This document shows, piece by piece, positions 1-7,029 of a stretch of DNA of 17,350 bases. The first letter of the stretch is position 1, and each line of letters begins with the position of its first letter. This DNA comes from Pseudomonadota bacterium (GTDB lineage: Bacteria; Pseudomonadota; Gammaproteobacteria; Steroidobacterales; Steroidobacteraceae): positions 1 to 17,350 of the forward strand of contig JAJZFQ010000074.1 of NCBI GenBank assembly GCA_021805275.1. The letters are read 5' to 3'. The notes below the pieces were generated by a model that worked only from the letters and a program-made list of their open reading frames with translations, did no database searches and was not told the origin of the DNA. Position numbers and translations under genes: made by a program.

Positions 1-718
1 CCATGAACACCACCGGTCGGCCGAGGGCCGCGGCGGCGCGGAACGGGCCGGTCGGAAAGCGCGCCGGGGCGCCGAGGAAGCTCACTGACTCGGTGCTCTG
101 CTCGCGCGGGGAGCGGTCGGCGAGGATGCCCACCGCGACGCCCTGCTCGAGCAGGCGCTGCACCTCGAGCAGGGCGAGCGGGTTGTCCCCGAGGGGCACC
201 ACCTGGCTGGCGGCGGCGCTCACGGCCGCGAGTGCGGCATTGATCTTGCGGGCGTTGTCGGTGTGGGCGGCCATGACCACCGGCAGCGCTGCGCGCCGCC
301 CGATCGCGCGGGTGACCTCGAAGCTGCCGAGGTGCGCCCCGAACAACAGCACCCCGCCACCAGCGAGCGGCGCGGCGAGCAGCTCCTCGCCGCGCACCTC
401 GATCTCGAACAGATCGAAGCGGTCGTTGAGCAGGAACACCCGGTCGTGGATGGTCGTGGCGAAGGCGAGCAGGTGGGCGAAGCGCTCGGCGGGACGAGGT
501 GCGCGGCCGAGCGCCCGCCCGAGGTAGGCGCGCGAGGCGCGCACGGCGCGCGGCGCGAACAGGAAGTAGTACGCCGCGATGCCGTAGAGGATCGGTCGTC
601 CCGGGCCGCGTCCGACGCGCAGCGAGAAGTGCGCCATCAGCCGCAGCAGCGCGAGGCTGCCGCGCTCGCGGCGCTCGGTCCAGGGCGCCGCGCGCAGTGG
701 GGCTGCCGGTGCGCTCAT
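1..718 (-). CDS. LpxL/HtrB-like lysophospholipid acyltransferase (C-terminus cut by window edge)
   Basis: I translated this frame from the ATG at 718 to the left edge: 239 codons with no stop, so the 3' end lies outside. The protein has the layout of the LpxL/HtrB/WaaM acyltransferase family: a hydrophobic N-terminal anchor around residues 41-56, then the catalytic HX4E motif in GAHLGSFE (His129, Glu134), and a later ILADRSP stretch (residues 198-204). LpxL-like enzymes transfer acyl chains to lipid acceptors at the inner membrane. In aryl-polyene clusters a member of this family is standard and is thought to help attach the polyene to its lipid anchor. Its ATG overlaps the stop of the dehydratase gene (ATGA at 715-718), so it is translationally coupled to the pigment operon. 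The family call is firm; the acceptor is inferred. Confidence 0.85.
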   Translation of the reverse strand, partial: MSAPAAPLRAAPWTERRERGSLALLRLMAHFSLRVGRGPGRPILYGIAAYYFLFAPRAVRASRAYLGRALGRAPRPAERFAHLLAFATTIHDRVFLLNDRFDLFEIEVRGEELLAAPLAGGGVLLFGAHLGSFEVTRAIGRRAALPVVMAAHTDNARKINAALAAVSAAASQVVPLGDNPLALLEVQRLLEQGVAVGILADRSPREQSTESVSFLGAPARFPTGPFRAAAALGRPVVFM

Positions 719-1008
719 GTGCGCGCCAGCATACCGGTGGCGACGGTGCGCTCGCCACTGAGGACACGAAAGCGGATCGCACCGCTCTGGAGCGGCTCGT
801 GCTCGAGCTCGAGCGGCTCGCCGGGGCGCACGGCGGCGGAGAATTTCACCACAGTGACGCGCCACGGGCGAGCGCCGCCCGGTGCGGCCGACTCGAGCGC
901 GGCGATGACCTCATCGAGCAGCACCGCGCCGGGCAACACCGGTGCGTCGGGGAAGTGCCCCTCGTAGGCCGGATGCTCGGCGCTCAGCACGAGCGGCAGG
1001 CGGCTCAT
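715..1008 (-). CDS. 3-hydroxyacyl-ACP dehydratase, FabZ/ApeI-like hotdog protein
   Basis: This 97-residue protein is a short single hotdog domain. It shows the FabA/FabZ active-site signature GHFPDAPVLPGAVLLDE, with the catalytic His at residue 18 and the acidic partner at Asp32 (Glu in FabZ, Asp in several aryl-polyene dehydratases). It would remove water from 3-hydroxyacyl-ACP to give the trans double bonds of the polyene. It is shorter than FabZ (about 150 residues), which fits the compact pigment-cluster dehydratases. The start chosen is the ATG at 1008, which overlaps the ligase stop as ATGA; the frame is also open upstream but that stretch lies inside the ligase gene. Its stop overlaps the next gene's ATG in the same way. 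Family call firm, pathway role inferred from neighbours. Confidence 0.88.
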   Translation of the reverse strand: MSRLPLVLSAEHPAYEGHFPDAPVLPGAVLLDEVIAALESAAPGGARPWRVTVVKFSAAVRPGEPLELEHEPLQSGAIRFRVLSGERTVATGMLART

Positions 1009-2300
1009 GCGCCCTCGCCGGCGGTGGATTCCCCGAGCGCGCGCAGCGCCTCCTGGGGGAGCTTGCCGGTGCTGTTGCGTGGCAGCGCGCCGACCAACAG
1101 CAGCGGGCGGGGCAGGAACACCGGGTCGATGCGCTGGCGCAGCGCGGCGAGCACCTGCGCGGCGGTGAGGTCGGGGGCCACCACGGCGGCGGCGAGGCGG
1201 ATCACGCCGTGCTCGGGCTCCTCGCTGCGCCGCGGCAGGAAGAACGCGCCGTCGCGCACACCCTCGATGGCGAGCAGCTGGTGCGTCAGGTAGGCGAGCG
1301 AGCTGCGCTTGCCGGCGATGTTGACCAGGTCGGCGAGCCGGCCGTGCAGGTGAAAGCGGCCGTCGGCGAGCAGCTCGAGCTCGTCGCACAGCGGCGTTGG
1401 CTGCTCCAGGTGTCCGCCCCGCGCCCACGCCCGTCCCGACTCGACGGTGAGGTTCACCCCCGGCCAGAGCATCCAGGGGCGCTCGAGGGCGGTGCGCCGC
1501 GTGGCGATCTGCCCGGTCTCGGTCGAGCCGTAAATCTCAGTGAGTGGCGCGCCGAAGCGCTCCTCGGCCGAGCGTGCGAGCGACGCATCGAGCGGCGCGG
1601 TGGCCGAAATGAGCCGCTCGACGGCCGGCAGCGGTGCGCGGTCGGCGAGCAGGGCGCGCAGGTGGATCGGCGTGGTGACCAGCATGCGCGGACGCGGCAG
1701 CGCCGCGAGCGCTGCGATGATGTCGGCCGGATAGAAGGGCCGCTCGGCCGCGAGGGCCCCGCCGCCGAGCAGCGCCAGCAGCACACTCGACTCCAATCCG
1801 TACATGTGCTGCGCGGGCACCGTGGCGAGCAGCGCCGTGCCGGGGGCGAAGCCGAGGCGCTCGGCGCCGGCGCGCACGCAGCCGGCGAGTCGCCCCCAGG
1901 TCTTGGGGTGTGGCACCGGCACGCCGGTCGAGCCCGAGGTGAACACGTAGGCGACGAGCGTCTCGGGCGAGAGCGCCGGGACGCGCCAGTCCCGCGCGGG
2001 CGCGGGCCGATCGTCGCAGTGCACCTGCGGCAGCTCGATGGCGCACTGCGCGGAGTCGGTCAGGCAGAACACGTCCGGGGCGAACTGGCGCAGGTGGCGC
2101 ACCACCTCCGGGGTGTGGCTCGGGGGCAGCAGGCTCACCTTGCCGCTGAGCAGTGCGGCAGTGAGGCCGAGGGCGAAGCGGTACCGGTCGGCACAGACGT
2201 TGATGACGTGCCGCCCGGGCGGCAGCCGCGCGGCGAGCGCAGCGGCCTCGGCGAGGAAGCGGCCCGCGCACAGCGGCGCGCCGCGGAGGTAGGCGAGCAC
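1005..2300 (-). CDS. AMP-forming acyl/aryl-ACP ligase of the aryl-polyene (XanA2-like) type
   Basis: This is an ANL-superfamily adenylating enzyme of 431 residues counted from the GTG at 2300. Core motifs are present: the P-loop FTSGSTGVPVPHPK (residues 120-133), YGSTETG (257-263), the hinge region GRLADLV (320-326), and the catalytic lysine in NSTGK (Lys413). It is shorter than general acyl-CoA synthetases, as in pigment-cluster ligases. It would activate hydroxybenzoate (or another starter acid) and load it onto the carrier protein encoded just upstream. The GTG at 2300 has a good Shine-Dalgarno (GAGGAG, 2307-2312). However, the frame is open back to the amber stop of the carrier gene at 2346, and that extra stretch (PLIAHAEEQAV) looks like the family's normal N-terminus. 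A non-standard start such as CTG at 2342 is therefore possible. Confidence 0.88.
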   Translation of the reverse strand: MLAYLRGAPLCAGRFLAEAAALAARLPPGRHVINVCADRYRFALGLTAALLSGKVSLLPPSHTPEVVRHLRQFAPDVFCLTDSAQCAIELPQVHCDDRPAPARDWRVPALSPETLVAYVFTSGSTGVPVPHPKTWGRLAGCVRAGAERLGFAPGTALLATVPAQHMYGLESSVLLALLGGGALAAERPFYPADIIAALAALPRPRMLVTTPIHLRALLADRAPLPAVERLISATAPLDASLARSAEERFGAPLTEIYGSTETGQIATRRTALERPWMLWPGVNLTVESGRAWARGGHLEQPTPLCDELELLADGRFHLHGRLADLVNIAGKRSSLAYLTHQLLAIEGVRDGAFFLPRRSEEPEHGVIRLAAAVVAPDLTAAQVLAALRQRIDPVFLPRPLLLVGALPRNSTGKLPQEALRALGESTAGEGA

Positions 2301-2345
2301 CGCCTGCTCCTCGGCGTGCGCGATCAGCGGGATCGCGGCCAGGGG

Positions 2346-2645
2346 CTAGTTCGTCCGGTGCGCCGCCACGTAGGCGGCCAGCTGGCGCAGCGAGCGGAAG
2401 ATCTGCGTGTTCGCCGCATCGTCGGCGCGCAGCTGTACCCCGTAGTGCTTCGAGACCACCAGCGCGATCTCGAGAATGTCGATCGAGTCCAGGCCGAGCC
2501 CCTCGCCGTAGAGCTGGGCCTCTGGATCGATCGCACTGGCGGACACCTCCAGGTTCAGCGCCGCGACGATCAGCTCGGCGAGCTCGTGCTCCAGGGCTTG
2601 GCCTGTCTGGTGCGCCGGCGGTAGGGTGGAAGCAAGTTCGGACAT
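2346..2645 (-). CDS. Acyl carrier protein of the aryl-polyene pathway (XanC/ApeE-like)
   Basis: The protein has 99 residues with the phosphopantetheine attachment motif GLDSID, the modified serine being Ser54. The surrounding acidic helices and length match carrier proteins; about 18 residues precede the first helix. It would hold the hydroxybenzoyl starter and the growing polyene chain in the cytoplasm. It is the first gene after the only sizeable gap inside the pigment operon (2646-2737), where a TATAAT box lies. No strong Shine-Dalgarno is visible before the ATG at 2645. Its TAG stop is in the same frame as the downstream ligase, with only one codon between stop and the first upstream candidate start, so the two coding regions are nearly a fusion. 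Carrier function is firm; pathway assignment comes from context. Confidence 0.9.
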   Translation of the reverse strand: MSELASTLPPAHQTGQALEHELAELIVAALNLEVSASAIDPEAQLYGEGLGLDSIDILEIALVVSKHYGVQLRADDAANTQIFRSLRQLAAYVAAHRTN

Positions 2646-2680
2646 GGATCGCAGGCTGTTCTTTTGTGGATGCGGTCCAA

Positions 2681-2709
2681 ATTATACAGCGCGGCGCGCC
2701 CCCGCAAGC
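2681..2709 (-). promoter_or_regulatory. Candidate internal promoter before the carrier-protein gene
   Basis: Read on the minus strand, 2686-2681 is an exact TATAAT, striking in sequence this GC-rich. A weak -35 (TTGCGG at 2707-2702, spacer 15; or CTTGCG at 2708-2703, spacer 16) lies upstream. A transcript would begin about 30 nt before the carrier ATG at 2645. This is sequence-based inference only. Confidence 0.45.
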
Positions 2710-2737
2710 CGCCGCGCGAGGGACTGCGAGGCGCGGC

Positions 2738-3496
2738 TCACCGGCCGGCGCGCCGGTGCGCCAGCAGGCGCGCCAGACGGGCCAGAAAGCCGAAAAACAG
2801 CCGTGTGTGCATGGTCGTGAGCAGCAGATTGTCCCGACCGTAGCGAAAGTGCGACACCCCGCCCTCCGCCGGCGTGAAATAGCGCACCGGGACGCTGCGG
2901 TTCAGCGCCGGCACGCCGAGCCAGCTCAGCCGCACGGCGGCCTCGACATCGAAGTCGAACCGGCGCATGCCGCGGTGGTGGCGCATCAGGCGCACCAGGG
3001 GCTGAAGCGGATAGAGCCGGAACCCGAACAGGGAGTCCTCGATGCCCGCCCCGAGGGTCTCCAGGCGCACCCAGCCGTTGGAGATGCGCCGTCCGAGCAC
3101 GCGGATGCGCGGGGCGCTGGCATCGAAGCGCGGCACGCCGAGGACCATCGCCTCGGGGCGCTCGAGCGAGGCCTGCATGAACGCCCCGATGCACTCGCCC
3201 GGGTGCTGCCCGTCGGAGTCCATCGTGAGCGCGTGCGTATAGCCACGCGAGAGCGCCTCGGTGAACCCGATGAGCAGCGCTGCGCCCTTGCCGCGGTTGC
3301 GCCGCTCGCGGAATACCTCCAGGTGAGGGTCATCGGCGGCGAGCGCCGCGAGCCGCTCGGCCGTGCCGTCGGTGCTGCCATCGACGACCACCCACACCGG
3401 AGCCCACGCCGCACGCGCCGCGCGCACGGTCTCGAACACCTTCTCCCCGGGGTTGTAGCTCGGGATGATCACCAGATGCGTGCGCGAGGGAATCAT
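2738..3496 (-). CDS. Family 2 glycosyltransferase
   Basis: This 252-residue cytoplasmic GT-A fold enzyme begins with the typical beta strand HLVIIPSYNPG. It has the nucleotide-binding aspartate in VVVDGSTDGT (Asp39), the RNRGKG loop (66-71), and the DXD-type metal motif DSDGQHPG (93-100). It most resembles the dolichyl-phosphate-mannose-synthase-like GT2 branch. Glycosyltransferases of this sort are constant members of aryl-polyene and xanthomonadin clusters and probably build the lipid-sugar anchor; the sugar donor cannot be read from sequence. The frame is open for 30 codons upstream, but the ATG at 3496 overlaps the preceding acyltransferase stop as ATGA and fits the family N-terminus, so it was chosen. 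The C-terminus is arginine-rich and may touch the membrane. Confidence 0.9.
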   Translation of the reverse strand: MIPSRTHLVIIPSYNPGEKVFETVRAARAAWAPVWVVVDGSTDGTAERLAALAADDPHLEVFRERRNRGKGAALLIGFTEALSRGYTHALTMDSDGQHPGECIGAFMQASLERPEAMVLGVPRFDASAPRIRVLGRRISNGWVRLETLGAGIEDSLFGFRLYPLQPLVRLMRHHRGMRRFDFDVEAAVRLSWLGVPALNRSVPVRYFTPAEGGVSHFRYGRDNLLLTTMHTRLFFGFLARLARLLAHRRAGR

Positions 3497-4263
3497 GACT
3501 GCTGCGCCGCGGCGCGCTCGAGCCACTCGCGCTGCGGCGCCTGCGCGAGCGCCGCGGCGTACTCCGCCTCCAGCTCGCGCATGCACGCGGCCACGTCCGC
3601 GGGCGGATCGAGGCGCCGGCCGAGCCGCACGCGGTACACGATCGGCAGGCGCGGGGCCTTCAGCGCTGGCCAGCCCTTGGCGAGGTAGGGCGAGTCGGTC
3701 TCGATGAAGGCGATCTGGATCGGTGCGTGCGCGTGCTTGGCGATCACCGCGACGCTGGCAGTGAGCGGGTTGACCGGTGAGCGGCGCGTGCGCGTGCCCT
3801 CCGGGAACAGCAGCACCGCTGCCCCGCGCTCGAGCTCGGCAACCGAGGCCTTGACCAGACGGCGCGGCGGCTCGCTGCGGATGTAGCCGGCGAGGCGCGC
3901 CCCGGCCCCGAGCAGCGGGTGGTTCAGCAGCGAGGGCTTCAAGATGCAGGCGAGGTCCGGATGACGGGTGAGCAGCAGGATGGCATCGAAGGCGCCCGGG
4001 TGGTTCGGCGCGAGGATGAGCGCCCCGGCGCCGCGCAGCGGATCGAGCGCCGTGAGATCGAGCCGGTAGGCGCCGCTCGCCGTCAGGAAGTGCGTGAACA
4101 GCCGGAAACCGGCCATCATCGTGTAGCGCGCGGTGGCGCGCCGCGGGCGCTCAGGCAGGGCCGTCAGCAGCAGTACCGCGAGCAGTGTCCAGCCGAGGAT
4201 CATCACCCCGAGCGTGGCGAGCAGGCTGTAGGTGATCAGGTATTCCCCGAGCCGCTTCAGCAC
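3493..4263 (-). CDS. PlsC-type 1-acyl-glycerol-3-phosphate acyltransferase-like protein
   Basis: The protein has 256 residues when started at the GTG at 4263. A membrane segment spans roughly residues 10-36. The acyltransferase HX4D motif lies in NHPGAFD (His88, Asp93), followed by the FPEGTRT motif (153-159) that binds the phosphate group in PlsC enzymes. It would acylate a glycerol- or sugar-phosphate type acceptor at the inner membrane. Together with the LpxL-like gene downstream, it gives the operon two distinct acyltransferases, as in other aryl-polyene clusters. The GTG start is favoured by a strong Shine-Dalgarno (GGGAG, 4271-4275, spacer 7) and because the open frame further upstream (to 4344) runs into the chorismatase gene with an arginine-rich, unlikely N-terminus. 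It overlaps the glycosyltransferase gene by 4 bp. Confidence 0.88.
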   Translation of the reverse strand: MLKRLGEYLITYSLLATLGVMILGWTLLAVLLLTALPERPRRATARYTMMAGFRLFTHFLTASGAYRLDLTALDPLRGAGALILAPNHPGAFDAILLLTRHPDLACILKPSLLNHPLLGAGARLAGYIRSEPPRRLVKASVAELERGAAVLLFPEGTRTRRSPVNPLTASVAVIAKHAHAPIQIAFIETDSPYLAKGWPALKAPRLPIVYRVRLGRRLDPPADVAACMRELEAEYAAALAQAPQREWLERAAAQQS

Positions 4264-4270
4264 CGGCCGT

Positions 4271-4275
4271 CTCCC
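4271..4275 (-). promoter_or_regulatory. Ribosome binding site deciding the GTG start at 4263
   Basis: Minus-strand GGGAG with a 7-nt spacer to the GTG at 4263. It supports this start over the longer frame that would overlap the chorismatase gene. Confidence 0.6.
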
Positions 4276-4286
4276 GCGCGCCGCGC

Positions 4287-5288
4287 TCAGACGCCGCCGC
4301 AGCCGCCGGCCGCCTCGATCTCCACCGCGAGGTCCGTACGGCACACGTCCGCCTGCAGGTACACGCGGGTCGGACCCGGGCCGAGGGCGGCATCGATCTC
4401 GCGGCGAACCGTCGGCAGGTCCGCCGGGTTGCGGACGTAGACCTTGTAGGCGAGCTCACCGAGGCTGTACACCCCGGCCGCATCGAGCAGCGCCTGGATG
4501 TTGGCGAGCGTCTCGCGGGTCTGCGCCCCGACATCCCCGGCGTGCAGCGTGCGGTGCCCGACGATGCTGGCGGTGCCCGAGAGAAACAGCACCGGAGCGC
4601 TGCCGTGCTCGAGTAACGTGGCGCGCGAGAAGCTCGGCGCGCGCTCGCCGTACTCGCTCGGGTAGTGGTACGCGCTCACCTGGCGCGGGTTCTCGATGAA
4701 GCGCGGCGGCTCGCGCGCGGCGAGGAAATAGACCACGAGCGGCCCGGCGGCGCTGCCGAGGGCGCTCGCGGCCGGCACGTTGCCGTGCACCTGACGGCCG
4801 CAGGCGATGAGCGCCCGCTGGCGCGCGATGTTGAACTGCCGGTAGCGCTCCAGCCCCTCGGTCTCGAGGTTGATGCGCGGCACGTAGTTCCAGATCCGCA
4901 CCAGGTGCGCATAGCCGCTCGCCTCCAGGGCAGCGTGCAGCTGGCGGTAGGCCCACTCGGTGGCCGACTCCAGTCCCGAGCGGACCGCCTCCCCGGGCGG
5001 CTCCTCCGCGGCGATCGCTCCGAAGGCGAGCGCGGGGGTGTGCGCCAGGCGCACCGCCCCGCAGTGCCCGTAGCGTACCGGCGCACCGATCGCCCAGCGC
5101 TCGAGCAGCGGTCCGGGTGCATCGAGCACCGGCATGCGCACCGTCACCCAGGGAACCTCCGCCGGCGCGGCGAGGGACGTCTCGTGCGGCGCATCGCCGT
5201 AGAGGGCGGCCCCGAGCGCATCGCCCCAGTCGCCGCCCGGCGGGGCGGCCGCCAGGTACTGCAGGCGCAGCGCGGCCGAGGCGCTCAT
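4287..5288 (-). CDS. xanB2: Chorismatase of the XanB2/Hyg5/FkbO family (hydroxybenzoate synthase)
   Basis: The 333 residues match the family length. Diagnostic blocks are SGTASIVGH (237-245), the NPRQVSAYHYP region (200-210), and the C-terminal DLAVEIEA (319-326), whose glutamates (323, 325) are where the family keeps its catalytic acid. The C-terminal half has the YjgF/RidA-like fold. XanB2 splits chorismate into pyruvate plus 3-hydroxybenzoate and 4-hydroxybenzoate; 3-hydroxybenzoate primes xanthomonadin and 4-hydroxybenzoate feeds ubiquinone. FkbO and Hyg5 are relatives with other products, and the sequence alone does not fix the product ratio. The context (ligase, carrier protein, halogenase-like gene) supports the XanB2 role. 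The ATG at 5288 overlaps the upstream gene's stop (ATGA). A 23-nt gap separates it from the PlsC-type gene. Confidence 0.87.
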   Translation of the reverse strand: MSASAALRLQYLAAAPPGGDWGDALGAALYGDAPHETSLAAPAEVPWVTVRMPVLDAPGPLLERWAIGAPVRYGHCGAVRLAHTPALAFGAIAAEEPPGEAVRSGLESATEWAYRQLHAALEASGYAHLVRIWNYVPRINLETEGLERYRQFNIARQRALIACGRQVHGNVPAASALGSAAGPLVVYFLAAREPPRFIENPRQVSAYHYPSEYGERAPSFSRATLLEHGSAPVLFLSGTASIVGHRTLHAGDVGAQTRETLANIQALLDAAGVYSLGELAYKVYVRNPADLPTVRREIDAALGPGPTRVYLQADVCRTDLAVEIEAAGGCGGV

Positions 5289-6583
5289 CCGGACCCCGCG
5301 GCGCCGCTGCGCCGCGTGCGCCGCGTCCGGGCCGTCCAGGAGCGGCGCGGCATCGCGAGCGCGGTGAGGCAGTAGACCGCCTGGAAGGCCTTCAGCGAGG
5401 TCCAGATGGGCGTGTCGGCGAAGATGTCCCCGGCCAGCAGCGACAGCAACGCCTCGCGCATGCGCAGCGGGTTCTTCGGTTCCATGAACAGCGTGCGCAT
5501 CGCCGGCTGGGTCATGCGGTAGATGAACCAGGCGAAGCGCCGCGGACCGCGGCGCACGGTGCGCTCGAAGCGCCTCAGCGCGCCGCGCGCGTGGCGCGGA
5601 TCGCGCAGGCAGGTGTCGAGGGCCTCGCCCGCGGCGATGCCCCCGACCATGGCGAACAGCACCCCGGAGGAGAACACCGGGTCGATGAACGCGTAGGCGT
5701 CGCCGATCAGCAGGTATTGAGGGCCGCGCACGCGCGGGCAGCTGTAGCTGTAGCTGCCCGTCGCCTGCACCTCGGTGAGCAGCTCAGCCTGCGCCAGGCG
5801 CGCCGCGAGGGGCGCGCAGCGCCCGATGGTGGCGAGAAAGAAGCTGCGCACGTCCTGCTCGCGGCACTTCATGTAATCGGGCCAGACCACCGCCCCGACG
5901 CTCGTGGTCCCGTCGGCGAGCGGGATGAACCAGAACCAGCCGTCCTCGAACCAGAACAGCGAGATGTCTCCGCAGCGCACGCCGCTCTCACGCCACGCGC
6001 CACCGAAGTGCGCGAACATCGCGCAGCTCTCGTGCCGGCGGTTGCGCTGCTTGGTGCCGAAGCGGCTGGCGAGGAAGGTATCGCGGCCGGAGGCATCGAT
6101 GAGGAAGCGCGCCTCGAAGGTGCGCTCCCCGTCCGGTTGCTCGGCGCACACGCGCACCCCGGTGTCGGTGAACTCGACCGCGCGCGCGCGGCAGCCCTCG
6201 ATCACCTCGGCGCCGAGGGCGGCGGCGCGGCGGATCAGGACGGTGTCGAACTCCGAGCGGCGCACCTGGTAGGCGAGCGGCAGCGACTTGTTCCAGCCGT
6301 CGGCGAATGCGAAGCGCTGCGAGCGCTCGGGCGAGTCGGCGTGGAACTGTGCGCCGTGCTTCGGCAGGCCGATGGCGCGGATCTCGGCGGCCACCCCGAG
6401 CCGCTCGAACAGCGGCAGGTTCGCCGGCAGCAGCGACTCGCCGATGTGAAAGCGCGGGTGGCGGGCCTTCTCGAGCAGCACCACGCGGTGGCCGCGTTCG
6501 GCGAGCGTCGCGGCGGCGCTGGAGCCGCCCGGCCCCCCGCCGACGACGAGCACGTCGCAGCGCTCGGGTGCCGCTGGGCTCAT
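5285..6583 (-). CDS. Flavin-dependent halogenase-like FAD oxidoreductase
   Basis: This 432-residue protein has the FAD-binding GXGXXG motif in VVGGGPGG (13-20), a LLEKARHPRFHIGES segment (36-50), the family lysine candidate Lys75 in LPKHGAQF, the halogenase-type WXWXIP motif in GWFWFIPL (W216, W218, I220), and the second FAD motif GDAYAFIDP (294-302). These mark the tryptophan-halogenase-like branch that acts on carrier-bound or phenolic substrates. Xanthomonadins are brominated, and a halogenase-like gene is a usual neighbour of xanB2, so halogenation of the aryl head group is the likely job. A geranylgeranyl-reductase-like oxidoreductase is the main alternative. The start at 6583 overlaps the upstream stop (ATGA); the frame runs on upstream to 7129 only because it lies opposite or inside the preceding gene. 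The C-terminus is arginine-rich. Confidence 0.83.
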   Translation of the reverse strand: MSPAAPERCDVLVVGGGPGGSSAAATLAERGHRVVLLEKARHPRFHIGESLLPANLPLFERLGVAAEIRAIGLPKHGAQFHADSPERSQRFAFADGWNKSLPLAYQVRRSEFDTVLIRRAAALGAEVIEGCRARAVEFTDTGVRVCAEQPDGERTFEARFLIDASGRDTFLASRFGTKQRNRRHESCAMFAHFGGAWRESGVRCGDISLFWFEDGWFWFIPLADGTTSVGAVVWPDYMKCREQDVRSFFLATIGRCAPLAARLAQAELLTEVQATGSYSYSCPRVRGPQYLLIGDAYAFIDPVFSSGVLFAMVGGIAAGEALDTCLRDPRHARGALRRFERTVRRGPRRFAWFIYRMTQPAMRTLFMEPKNPLRMREALLSLLAGDIFADTPIWTSLKAFQAVYCLTALAMPRRSWTARTRRTRRSGAAGSG

Positions 6584-7029
6584 CCGCCCGTGCCCGCTCC
6601 GTGCTTGTGCAGGGCCTTCTTGGCGTGCCGGGCGCCGGTGGCGACCGCGTGGCCGAGGCGTTTCGCGCCGGTGGCGATCGCGTGCCCCGCACGCTTCGCG
6701 TCGTGCTTGACCGTCATGCGCGCCGGGCGAGTGCCGCGCGCGACGCGTCGGCCGAAGCGGCGCGAGGCGGTGGCGACGCGGTGTCCGACATGCTTCGCGT
6801 CGTGCTTGATGGTCATGCGCGCCGGGCGGGTGTCGCGTGCGACGCGTCGGCCGAAGCGGCGCGAGGCGCTCGCCACCTTCAGGCCGAAGTGCTTGGCGTC
6901 CTGGCCGATGTGCCGGCCGACGTGGCGTACCTCCTGGGTGAACGAGCGGGAGTCGGCGTGTGCCGGCGGCATGCCGAGCGGCCCCGCCGCGATGGCCGCG
7001 GCGCACAGAACAGTTGTCAGGGGTTTCAT
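6580..7029 (-). CDS. Exported polybasic protein built of 11-residue repeats, unknown function
   Basis: This 149-residue protein matches no family I recognise. Residues 1-26 are a signal peptide (a Lys, a hydrophobic core, AHA before Asp26), so it should be periplasmic. From residue 30 to 139 it can be laid out as ten 11-residue units with no gaps, most starting with Val or Ile: for example IGQDAKHFGLK (41-51), VASASRRFGRR (52-62), VARDTRPARMT (63-73). Units 52-84 and 85-117 form a near-identical 33-residue duplication. Arg, Lys and His dominate, with few acids. Eleven-residue periodicity is typical of long amphipathic helices (LEA-type, synuclein, apolipoprotein). It is the first gene of the pigment operon, has a good Shine-Dalgarno (GGAG, 7037-7040), and overlaps the halogenase-like gene by ATGA. 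A membrane- or pigment-binding role is a guess. Confidence 0.8.
   Translation of the reverse strand: MKPLTTVLCAAAIAAGPLGMPPAHADSRSFTQEVRHVGRHIGQDAKHFGLKVASASRRFGRRVARDTRPARMTIKHDAKHVGHRVATASRRFGRRVARGTRPARMTVKHDAKRAGHAIATGAKRLGHAVATGARHAKKALHKHGAGTGG
6679..6876 (-). repeat. Two tandem 99-bp units inside the polybasic protein gene
   Basis: Positions 6778-6876 encode residues 52-84 and 6679-6777 encode residues 85-117 of the exported basic protein. The two units share most residues (ASRRFGRRVAR then TRPARMT then KHDAK) and were probably made by a recent internal duplication of three 11-residue blocks. Confidence 0.8.

Noticed and set aside
942..2624. Long plus-strand open frame opposite the ligase and carrier genes
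   Set aside because: It is antisense to genes with clear motifs; its translation is Arg/Gly/Gln/Ala-rich with no domain. Long antisense frames are expected in DNA this GC-rich.
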